Shown here in pieces: positions 53,938 through 64,000 of a DNA stretch of 64,000 nt. Numbering within the stretch: position 1 is the stretch's first letter; each line of letters starts with the position of its first letter. The DNA is from Brugia malayi. Its lineage: Eukaryota; Nematoda; Chromadorea; Rhabditida; Onchocercidae. The notes below the pieces were generated by a model. It was not told where the DNA came from. It was given only the letters and a program-made list of their open reading frames with translations, and searched no databases. The translations under genes were made by a program, and so were the position numbers. The stretch covers positions 10,179,001 through 10,243,000 of the forward strand of contig NW_025062478.1 of the NCBI RefSeq assembly GCF_000002995.4. The letters run 5' to 3'.

Positions 53938-55192
53938 TATATACATACATCACTTTCTCTAGGTTTTTTTTTATTTTTATTTTAGTATAAGAGACAACTT
54001 CTCTGATGTAAATCACTAAATTATTCTCTTATGCCACTTACACCTCACTTTTCATTTCCGTTTACAGTTCTTATCATAATGACCAAATACTTCTTTTACA
54101 TATTTTTTTTTTCGTTTTTTGTTGTTTCTTGTTGCATAAACATTATCCAGTGAATAAAGCAAATGCAGTGTGAAAATTTCTATGAAATGGTGTGTACCTT
54201 CCTTGTTGCTTTGTTGTCTTTCATCATTCATATATTTTCTTTTTTCTTCTTTATCACTATGAAATTGTTTAGATTTGATCTCTTTGTTATTTTAATTCAT
54301 CACTTCACTCAATGTATAGCAGTAAGCGATAATTTCAGATCTTTTTTCAATTGTAACATTCTGCAAGTCTTATTTCATTCCATTTCATTAACGCACAGGA
54401 ACAAAAATGCAAAGAATTTTTATTGGAATCAAAGCACTTCGACAAAATTATAAGTAATTGGAGACAATAACAAAAAATCATACGAGTAATTTTGATATAT
54501 AATAAATGTTTGTTATGAGTGATAAAGGAATGAATGTAGAATATAAATTAACCAAAGCAATAATGAATTAAACAATTTTTATACTAATTTTAATCACCAT
54601 ATAATTTTCTTCTTTGAAGCCTATCACAACATGTCCAAATTGTTTATGTACGAAATTGAAAGTTAACAAATAGATTTCAAAATGACTTCAAATAACAAAA
54701 ATTTTGAAAATAACTGGCAGAGAGATCGTTGTTAAGTGTTAAAATATCTCACGAAATGTTTATGATTCATCGTTTAACTATTCCTTAACTATCTTTTACT
54801 AAAACGAACAAAACAATGATTGAATGGCACATGAAAATACACGTGTAGATAATCATATATGTCGAAATTATAGTAATAAAAAATAATTTGAAGTGGAATT
54901 CCATGCAAATAATTCTCTCGAATATGATGGTTCTTAGAAATCTCTCAATTTTTCTTTCTCTTGGAGAAAAAAAATCTTGAAAATGGATATTGTAAAGAAG
55001 GTTTTCAAAAAAAAGAAAAAATTCCATTCCTGATCGGGTGTTTTTTTTTTTTTTGAAATTTTGTGCCTATGAAGATAAAAACTATACGAAAGCCAATTTT
55101 TTATTTTTTGATTTTCATAAATGTAACATATTTCAAAATCTTTTCGAGTGGAAAAAAATGCAGCTTTTTTGGAAGTTTGATGACTCCATAAT
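53938..55192. other. Convergent 3' spacer between sld-5 and the serine palmitoyltransferase gene
   Basis: 1.25 kb of AT-rich sequence lie between two genes that end toward each other. AATAAA-like signals lie on both strands (for example ATATAATAAATG near 54500). No further gene is seen; the open frames here lack coding character. Confidence 0.6.
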
Positions 55193-58100
55193 TTACCAAT
55201 CAATTGCTAAATTTGCATATTTCTGCTTGACTTGTGATGATAGTACATTGCTTTCTTCAGCAACCTCTTTGATTGCATTTAGCACATAATTTAGCATTTC
55301 TTTGGAATGAGCAGCACTAAGGCAAATTCTTACTCGACTTTCAGTTATATGTGTTGCCGGGAAAGAAACCACCACAACTCCAACACGTCGACTCAACATT
55401 TCACGACCCCAAAATCTAAAGGGAAGATTTTTTTTTAATTTATATGAAAAACTGTATTTAGAATAATGGAGAGCATATTTTCAGTAGTAGAAAAGAAAGC
55501 AAATGCTAAATTCATTCATAAACATTTTCATTTACAAAAATGACAATCCTTGTATTTGTAACGTACTGAAAAATCATAAAAAAACTGAAATTCATAACAT
55601 TTTTTTCAGCAGTACTCAAATATTTCAATATTTTCTTTCTATTTAAAATTTCAATTCCAAACCCGCATTTCGTAGGATAATAAAGCATAATTGGAACAAT
55701 GGGACTATCATCGGATCCACATACAATGCAACCCATACGTTTTAGATGTTTTCGAAAATAATGTGTATTACGCCTCAAATTTTGCCTTCGCATTTCACCT
55801 GAAATCATTCAAAGATTTAACTTTTCAAAAACTTAAATTTACCCTGAATAAACCTAATTGAAAGAAAATATTTTATAATCGATAGTTATTTCTGTTTAAT
55901 AACGGATTCTCATACGATGCAACCCATATGTTTCAGATATTTCCGGAAATAATGAAAGAATTCATAATTCAAAATACCAGGCATTCTGGTTTGAATCATT
56001 AGAAATCTTAATATTAAAATTAATTTCGACAATTAACTAGTACATATAGATATCTTACATACAAAAAATTTATACAAAAAATGTTCGTATGCCCAAATAC
56101 GTACGTACATATACGTATTGGCAAAGAAGTATCACACGCATGTAACGCTTACCATCATTAGAACCATCTAGACCCATCATAATTTTCATTGATGATATGA
56201 TCTGCTGTGCAACAGGGGGTGACATTGGAAGTGCATAAATTGTTGCAGCCGAATTTGCTCGTATATAATTTATAAGCTGCTGAAAAAAAAGAAAAAAAAA
56301 AACCAATTATAATATTCCCGTAATGCTATTCATAAATGAAAGGAGAAAGATAAGATAGTAAATAGAATGCTAATAATAACAATTAAGAAATTTATAGGAA
56401 TTCAGTAAATTTTGGAGATAATCATGAATTTTTAAAATCAAAAATTATACTATTTTGTTTATCTATTCATTTTGAAATATAAATAAACTACTGAAAACAC
56501 CTATCAAAGATGATGGTAAAAAGTATTTAAAAAAATTGTAGGTAATATTAAGAAATTAAAACAGTTTATATTAGATAGTAGCATATATTTACTTTATTGC
56601 CTGCAATATAACCACCAGCTGCACTAAAACTTTTAGTGAATGTTCCCATTAGAATATCAACATCGTGCGGATCACAACCCCAATAATCAACAATTCCACG
56701 TCCACGTGGACCCATTGCTCCTGTATAGATTAAAAGAATTAATTAAATTGTAGAAACAAATTCAGAAATTGCAGATATGTATTAAAAAAAAAAACGACTG
56801 TAGAAGATACATTACGATTTCAAAGTTGAAAGAGAAATGCAAATAAATGTGTGACGATAAATCATATTTCCAGGAAAAAAAATAATGCATACTAGAGTTG
56901 ATCCTCTTAATATATTCAAAAATGAATTTCAAAATGAATTAATCAAAATTTACCAATGGAATGTGCTTCATCAAGATATATGTAGGCACCATATTTCTTC
57001 TTTAGTGCAATAATAGCTGGTAAATTGCATATTGAACCTTCCATGGAATATATTCCTTCCACAATGATTAAAATTTTGGTGAATGGCTTCTTTGTCTTCG
57101 GATTACCATATACAATTGCATTACGAATAAGTCTTTCCAAATCTGCCATATCTTTAAATGAAAAAAGAATGAATGTTACAAGAAATTTTTTCAAAAATAA
57201 TAATCATTGAAATAGAGATTATCAAATTTAGCATTAAAATTAAGAAATGAAAAGGTAATTCTGATTATAACATTAGACTACAACATATAAGTCAATAATC
57301 AATTTGCTTCCCTTATATTGAACTTAAAAAATTACGAATGAAGATTAATCTATCTTCACTATCATTATTGAATCGCATTTTTGAAAAGAACTGAATTGTG
57401 AAGCTTCCCAAAATAAGTAAAAATATGATTTTAAGCAAAGATGCAGATAAAATATAACACATTATTTTTCTAATTATATAATTTTCTAATCACGCAATAA
57501 AAATTTCACAAAAAAAAAAAAAAAAATTCGAAAAGCCTACCGTCGTGTTTGAAAATACGGACTGTTGCTCGTGACATTCGACTGCCAAGAATAAGTGATG
57601 CATGATTGAACTGATCACTAATTATAATTGAATTCTACAATTAACAATAATATTAGCATAAAAAAATTAACTTAAAATTTCACTGTAATATAACACAATA
57701 AAGATATAAATAGAGTAAGAATTAAGTAAATGGAATAATTCAGTATAATAAAGATACTTACTTCATCAGCTAAACATGGTGTATTCAGAGAATTAGTAGC
57801 AAATCCCATACTGAAACATATAGCATCATCAACACCAATAAATTGAGCTACAAGCTTTTCCAGATCTCGTTGTGCCTTTGAAAATCCTAAATATATTTTA
57901 TGCAATTCATGGTATTACTATTAATGTAATAAAATTATTGTTTATATATAATTCAGTAGCTATAATACTTTATATTTGGAACCCTTAAATACTAGTTTGT
58001 CACAATAATAAAAACTAATTAAAAAGAAGTAATTGAATAGTAATTAAAAAGAAAAAAACAAATTTCTATTATGATGCATAAGTAATACCTAATTGTTGAA

Positions 58101-60495
58101 TGGAGCAACATGTGGATAATCCTTGCTCGTCGATAATTGCTGCTGCTTCATTTCCACATATGTTATTAGTTTCAGCAAATCCCATATAATTATATGATCC
58201 AACATTGATCACTTCTGTTTCAGTTCCTGTGTACCTAATAAATATGAAACTTTAATTAAACGATTAATTAATTCATAATATTAAACATTAAATGATTAAT
58301 TTAATTAATTCATATATGAATGATTAATTAATTTAATTCATAATGTTAATTCTTCACAAAAAAAAAAAAAAAAAAAAAAAATTCAAATGTTTGCTTCTTT
58401 TCATCCTTCAGTTTTTTGAAAGCAAACTAATAACATCAATTTTGAGCAAAGAAATTATTGAATACTTGTTTATCCCCAACCAAAAAAAGTGTAAAATGTT
58501 ACTTATAAGTCCAGTTGTAATCCTCAGAAGTACGATCCAGAAGTTTTACAGTTGCTCCTGGAACACTACAAATTGGTCGTTCAAAAACATCTCGTACACG
58601 CATGTAACAATTTCGTTCGTAAATAGCTTCAAATTCTGAGAAAAGTGGCACGAAGTTCTGAAAATCAAAATTCTGAAGAAAAAAATAATACGGAAATGAA
58701 AAAAAAAAAAAAGGACATTTTTCTTAATTGTTTAATTTATCTACCAAATTTATCAAAATTAAGTTCGAAAAATCAAAGTACTAACCTGTTCTTCTGGTCT
58801 TTCAACAGCAGCAAAATTCTTTTCAATGCCGTGCCTTCGAAGCAATTCTCGTAAGAATGCAAAAATCATCAAAACAGTCCAACAAAAGTAAACAGAGAGT
58901 GAAGTCAAGAAACTTTTCTGGAAAAAAAAAAAAAAAAAAAAAGAGTTTGATTTAAAATTGTGGAATTTCTTAATCAACATAAATGAAGTGATAAAATATT
59001 TCAATAGTTTGATTGCATTGAGATCCATGTACGAATTTTAAAATGAATTTGTCACAAATCAGTATCAATACTATCTTATTTTCGTAACCTTCATTTAACC
59101 AAGAGTTTTGGATAACAAATATTTATGAAAGTTTTAAAATAAAAAAATTATACTGCCATCTTGTAAATAGTTCTGTGCAATCGGTATTACGTCAGAAATG
59201 TAAATATGCACTAGGTAACATCTTAAAATTACAACAATGAAGTATACCTGGTCGAATTCATTTCCGCTAGATCTTTGAAACTTTTCTTCATGCTTCGATT
59301 TAATAAATCCATTCTGAAATTCCCTTGCGAAAATTTTGTTACAAATGAAATTTGATGAATACAAAAAATACTAGTGCTATTCGATAATATATGCTTAGTG
59401 AAATTTTATGGTACTCAGAAGTTGTAGCTAGAAATTAATCAAAAAAGAAGGCAGAAATTCACGATATTTAGGATCTAAATAAATTTACACACAAATTAAA
59501 CTACCCATTTGTTACTAAGTTACAAATAATTACTTCCAACAATGAAATTTGTTCATTCGCAAATTCAAAATATATTTCAACAGCATTACTTTTGTGCAAC
59601 TGTCCCCTTTAATGATCTAACCTATCCGGAAATACATACCTGTTGTGACAATTCAGTTGACACATTATAGTTAGATTCTCCCTCACATCTGTTAATATTC
59701 CACGAGTATTCTTTGATATCACTAAGCGTCTGATAATACCTGCATGTATGCTATATACGCATGTGATTAACATTTTATTTAAAAATAAAAAATTAATCCA
59801 ATAATTAGCGATTAACAATTAAGCAATAGCAGTCATTAGTTAATAATCTGATAGAAATAAATTTTCAGTATTTGGAATGTTTTCTCTTTCTCAATTTTTT
59901 CGATGATTTTGAAAAGAAGATAAAAATCAAAAAAAAAAAAAAAAAAAAATTGCAAAATAATTGATTTCAAAAAGAATGAAAACAAAAATAATATTACAAT
60001 AAATAATGGTAGCAAAGAAGTGAAAGAATGTAAAATGATTCATCAATATTATCATTAATAATAGTTTAAATGTATTACAAATATAACATACAAAAATTAA
60101 ATAGGCAAAGAGAAAGGGAGAGAGAGAAAGAGAGGAGAAGGGGAGAAAAAAATGAAAATAAAATCTGAAAAAAAAAACAGAAGAAAATTCTCAGATCACA
60201 TTTTCTTTCAATTCTTTCATTTTCAAAAATATCATCAGAATGTTATGAAAGTGAAAAAAAAGTTTTTCTGTAATTTAATTCAAAAAAAAAAAAAAAAGAA
60301 ATAATACTTTTCGGACGATTCCACAAATGTATTAGTATCAGGTGATGTTATTGTTGATTGATGATGGGTTAAAGTTGAAGACTGTAATGCTAATGATGGA
60401 CAAATATCATATGGTATCTTCCGTAATGTTTCCGATATTTTGGAACATTCCTGACCAGTTAACGGTAATGAATCCAATGATACCGTCTCATCCAT
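55193..60495 (-). CDS. sptl-2: Serine palmitoyltransferase subunit 2 (SPTLC2-like)
   Basis: Thirteen exons (60308-60495, 59640-59739, 59248-59313, 58786-58917, 58503-58672, 58089-58234, 57762-57886, 57541-57634, 56954-57151, 56593-56720, 56153-56279, 55663-55798, 55193-55415) sum to 610 codons plus stop. The enzyme condenses serine with palmitoyl-CoA, the first and committed step of sphingolipid synthesis, as a heterodimer in the ER membrane. Visible: a hydrophobic membrane segment at about residues 125-140 ([14 protein letters not shown]); [14 protein letters not shown] block ([20 protein letters not shown]); [41 protein letters not shown]; and the PLP-binding lysine in GTFTKSF (about residue 436). 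The Asp and His of DEAHS for cofactor binding are present, so this is the catalytic subunit. The roughly 100-residue leader before the membrane segment is longer than usual. The ATG at 60495 follows a TTACAG, a likely SL site. It could be either of the two worm paralogues (sptl-2 or sptl-3). Confidence 0.92.
55905..56005 (-). pseudogene. Decayed duplicate of a serine palmitoyltransferase exon, inside an intron
   Basis: On the minus strand, about 100 bp upstream of the functional exon 55663-55798, the intron contains [14 protein letters not shown] followed by a TGA. The real exon has [19 protein letters not shown] at the matching place. DNA identity is high over about 50 bp (for example TATGGGTTGCAT) and fades outside. 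The Cys codon after GCIV is TGT in the exon and TGA in the copy, so the copy cannot be spliced in without truncation. Confidence 0.8.
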
Positions 60496-61250
60496 TCAAG
60501 ATTTAGTTGGTTTCCTGTAATGGAATAAATAAAGCAATTAATTTAATTGTGAATATTTTTAGTAAACATAATGCAATGATCATTTCAAAAATTTATTCCG
60601 TACAACTGATAGCTGGAAAACGCTTCCACCGACGAAATATGGATAATAACATCCGGAAATTGAATTACAGTATAGTGTTGAAATTAGGAAAATGTTACAT
60701 CATCGAAAGATTCAGAAAGTTAAACATGATAAATACTATGAAAGAGTTTACCGGAACATTAATCAGAAATACTGGAAGAGGTATAGGAGAAAGTACGGAA
60801 AATTCGAAATGCATGTAAATATATATAAAAAGAAATAATTAAAAAAATAAATATTGAATAAAAGAAGAGTTAAACAAAATTTTATCTTAAATTTCACTAA
60901 TTTTTCTTTCGATTATTTTCTAAAATTGATTATTATTCAATTTTTCTAAATCGTTTCCGATTGAGAACTTTTCGATTTATTAGTTTTCGACTTTTCGTCT
61001 TTTCAACTTTATCACTGATCACCAAATAATTGTGAAATTCAATCCAGCATTACCGATACTGTGTATGTATGAAGAGGAAATGATCAGCAAACGTAACACA
61101 CGTACGTCAGTGATAAAAAGTCACAGCGTACAGCGCAACAACTAATGACGCAATTGTATAGCATCTACTACTAATAATGGAACAAGGAAATGTTTAGAGG
61201 TCACATGAAAACGCTTCAGTGTTTCAAATTCTAATTTTGTGTGATAGTAA
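60496..61250. promoter_or_regulatory. Upstream region of the serine palmitoyltransferase gene
   Basis: The region holds a TTACAG acceptor on the minus strand just before the ATG at 60495, a likely SL trans-splice site. On the plus strand an 80-codon ATG frame (60576-60818) is open but has no recognised family and a composition (Lys/Ile/Asn/Arg) expected of AT-rich chance frames. Around 61020-61140 the sequence is richer in G and C and may be the promoter. Confidence 0.35.
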
Positions 61251-61333
61251 CGTACGTACATACACACATACACACGCATACACACATACATATGCAGACA
61301 AACACACACATACACAGACAGACACATACATAG
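61251..61333. repeat. CA-rich microsatellite
   Basis: Degenerate ACACATAC/ACAGAC repeats upstream of the serine palmitoyltransferase gene. Confidence 0.85.
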
Positions 61334-61450
61334 GTATGCATGGGGAGACAGGTAGACAGTTGTAGGGAAGGGATTACACGAGTAACACAGTAAGCGTGCG
61401 TTGATGTGTTGACCTCAAATGCTCACCTTTGGCCTTTCAGTTGACAAAAA

Positions 61451-61523
61451 AATGAGGAAGGAGGGAGAGAGAGAGGGAAAGGGTGAGAGAGAGAGGGAAG
61501 GGATGAGAGAGAGAGGGAGAGAG
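61451..61523. repeat. Purine repeat with a GAGAGAGAGGGA unit
   Basis: About three units of 20-25 bp, each a GA run ending in GGGA(A), separated by TGA. The plus strand is almost purely purine. A related block follows at 61641-61710. Confidence 0.85.
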
Positions 61524-61640
61524 TCTTCTATAATGAGAATGAAATATGTGATCGTCTAACTTTCAAAAAAAAAAATCACCTATACCTCGTTTAACACCCA
61601 CTTACGCCATAAAAATCTAAAGATGATCTATGAACGAAAT

Positions 61641-61710
61641 GAGAGGAAAGGAAGAGAGAGAGGGAGAGAGGAAAGAAGAGAAAGGGAGAGAGAGAGAGAG
61701 AGAGAGGGAA
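61641..61710. repeat. Second purine (GA/GGA) repeat
   Basis: GAGAGGGAGAGAGGAAA-type repeat passing into pure GA, on the same strand as the block 120 bp to its left. The 67-codon frame over it is only the repeat translated (Glu/Arg/Lys). Confidence 0.85.
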
Positions 61711-64000
61711 TGTAACGATACTAAATTTTTGTTACAAAAGGAAATATCGGTCTCAATAAATTTTCACCCTCTTTTTCTTAGTTCTTTTTTTCAGAAGATT
61801 GATAGATGCGATAGATTGGTTGCGACGATTTAATAATGATCGATCGAGAGTGAGCTCATTCGAGAATGATTTATCCCGCGATTGCTCATTTACTGAGAAA
61901 TGATTGGTCACAAGTTTCTCTCGATAGATAACGATACAAATTGAGAATAGTAAAGTTTATAATTTTTTAAAAATTTTAAAAACAAAATTTATATATTTGC
62001 AGTTTATAAATGTAAAAATTTTTAGTGATAACAATTTGGGATAATTGTATAAATGTGCGAAAGTAATTACAATCATACTTTACCCATATTTTACCCGTTG
62101 GTAGTAACCAAAGCGTTGTACAAATTAACCCGAAATCCCGATATCATGATAAGATATAACATGAATGTTTAAAATTTAGCATAAAAATCAGTTAGGCTTT
62201 TAATGGAACAATTTAAATGATTTTCAATTCAATTTATCTCTAATAAATCTTGAAATTTCCAAAATATATGCCCAGGTTTAATTGGTCATAAATTACAATC
62301 AGATTATATTTGAATTAAATAATTACAACATTTATTTCCTTTTTTCGTCACATGCAATGCGACATTTCCGCTATACACGAATGCTATGGTGATGATATAG
62401 CTTCTAAGTAAAGTATAATAATATAATATTTTAGATAAAAAAATTTAAACTAAAATTTATCATTTGGAAAGAAAGAATCATTTACACAATGGTCATAGCA
62501 TTACATATACATACCATTTTCTCATATTGTAAAAGATTTTTAGCGCTGATAGAAGCGATAAACAAGCAGTAAGCAATGTAAAAATAATATATGCAATTTT
62601 TTTTTTTTTTGTTTTTTGTTCAAATATTTGTTATGATATTGTGATTTAAATAGATAAGTATTTTCTTTTTCTTCTTTTTTTGATTTGATTAAAATGAAAT
62701 GAAATAAATAAATGAAAAGGATTAAATTTTTGTAGTTATGATATATAAATATATAAAATAGAAGGCAAATGTATTTTTTAATTTTTCAATCAAATTTATT
62801 AAAGTTATTTAAGAAATCTAAACTGTATTGCATCAGTTATGTAATCAGTTAATGTAATATTCAATATTTGGAAACAAATAAAATGTGTATAAATTTAGAA
62901 TTGGTAGTAAATAAGTGAATTAGGCTCGTTAACTAATTAGGCTTTTTTGAAAAACGAATGAATCATAATGTGAATTAGGCTCATTAACTTTAAGAATATT
63001 TAGCGCCACATTGAAATAATTATTAACTAGGTGAAAGTCTCAGTAAAATGAGTAAATAAATATTTCAATTCTTCTATATCAGTATAAGTTAATAATATGC
63101 TATTAAGGTAATTTGTTGAGGAATTTGACGTTAATATTTAATATTTACTTCTTGTGAACACGTAATGAATCATACTTACGTGGTTTGCTTTTTCACTTCC
63201 GTACGATTATGTTTCATCGATTTATTTGTGGCTGATATAAAATGAAATATATTAAAATAATGGAAGTGCTAAGGATAAGTAAGAGAAAGGCACAATCTCA
63301 ATCTAATTTCATTAATTAAATATAAAGCTAATGGCATCATTAGTGTAAAAAGAATAAAAAATAAAACATTAAATTTTACAAATGTAATAAAATTGTCCCA
63401 TTTTGCTGAGACATTTTATCCCTTCCTCATTACACTTTATTTAAAACGAGAAAAAACTATTTCTAATTTATTACAAATTAAAATTCTGCTAGATAACATG
63501 AAAAACAGGTAAGATTCAAAATAAAACTTTAACAATTAGCAAAAAAAAAAAAAAAAAACGAAAGTATTGAAAAAGGCACAAAACAAAAAGTAGCACTAAA
63601 GGCCGTAATATCAGGATCAGAATTGAAGATTTGATAAGAAAAAAAAAGCAATAAGGAATTTGTTGATAACAAATACATCATTGAATGATAATACGAATTT
63701 CTCGGAGACAAATTAAAAATGCAATTTGCGTTAACAGTTGTAAATGTAATATTGTCTGATACTTAAGATGATAATAAGCGATCTAAGTGATAAAAACTAA
63801 TTTAGAGATTGGTTATTTAAATAAAGCTTAGGAATAAATTTTCTTTTCCAAAATTTATAATACGTAAAATACATAGAATAATTTTTTTCCCTTTTTGTTG
63901 AATAATTTTTGAAAATAACTTTAATAATTTGAAAATAATTTTGCTAAATTTATGGTAATTTTAATAGTGTTCAGTAGTGAGAGATCAATCATTTTTTTTC
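61711..64000. other. Right-edge AT-rich intergenic region
   Basis: No gene is supported. The region holds a direct repeat of GTGAATTAGGCTCGTTAACT (62915-62934, again at 62970-62989 with one change), poly(A/T) runs and short frames without coding character. Confidence 0.6.

Noticed and set aside
60576..60818. 80-codon ATG frame opposite the serine palmitoyltransferase promoter
   Set aside because: Composition is that of chance AT-rich frames, with no family, no splice support and no ribosome context that can be judged here.

Overview
The window looks like nuclear DNA of a nematode. The sequence is very AT-rich with long poly(A)/poly(T) runs. The genes have many short introns ending in TTTTCAG, and likely trans-splice acceptors lie just before several ATGs. 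It carries an EGO-1/RRF-type RNA-dependent RNA polymerase, a worm-type CK1/TTBK-like kinase and a SWSN-1-type SWI3 protein. A parasitic clade III (spirurid/filarial-like) worm fits the intron density and base composition, but that placement is inference.

Layout. (1) 1-13.8 kb, + strand: most of an RNA-dependent RNA polymerase gene, with its 5' end outside or unresolved at the left edge. (2) 13.8-28.7 kb: an AT-rich stretch with microsatellites, a 17-bp minisatellite, two orphan candidate exons and one small secreted, probably GPI-anchored, Ly6/uPAR-like gene (21.2-26.3 kb) split by a 4.1-kb intron. (3) 28.7-36.1 kb, - strand: a gamma-tubulin complex protein (Spc97/Spc98 family), divergently paired with a 168-residue coiled-coil protein of unknown identity (37.3-38.8 kb, +). 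(4) 39.0-42.7 kb, - strand: a CK1/TTBK-like kinase, divergently paired with (5) 44.0-50.9 kb, +: a SMARCC/SWI3-type SWI/SNF subunit (SWSN-1) with SWIRM, SANT and a glutamine/proline-rich tail. (6) 52.3-53.9 kb, +: the GINS subunit SLD5. (7) 55.2-60.5 kb, - strand: serine palmitoyltransferase subunit 2. (8) 60.5-64 kb: upstream and intergenic DNA with purine-rich and CA-rich repeats and no supported gene.

Functionally the genes are mostly single-copy housekeeping genes: small-RNA amplification, microtubule nucleation, chromatin remodelling, replication and sphingolipid synthesis. I see no operon-like tight spacing, mobile-element coding region, rRNA or intact tRNA. The most interesting local structures are: a 27-bp in-frame duplication that copies a 5' splice site in the polymerase gene; a decayed duplicate of an exon inside a serine palmitoyltransferase intron; a tRNA-like Pol III promoter remnant (possible SINE) in an swsn-1 intron; a perfect 17-bp inverted repeat in a gamma-tubulin-complex intron; and a kinase with SRD in place of HRD. 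Exon coordinates were read by eye from splice signals and reading-frame continuity. For the swsn-1, sld-5, kinase, coiled-coil, Ly6 and serine palmitoyltransferase models the exon lengths sum to a whole number of codons.
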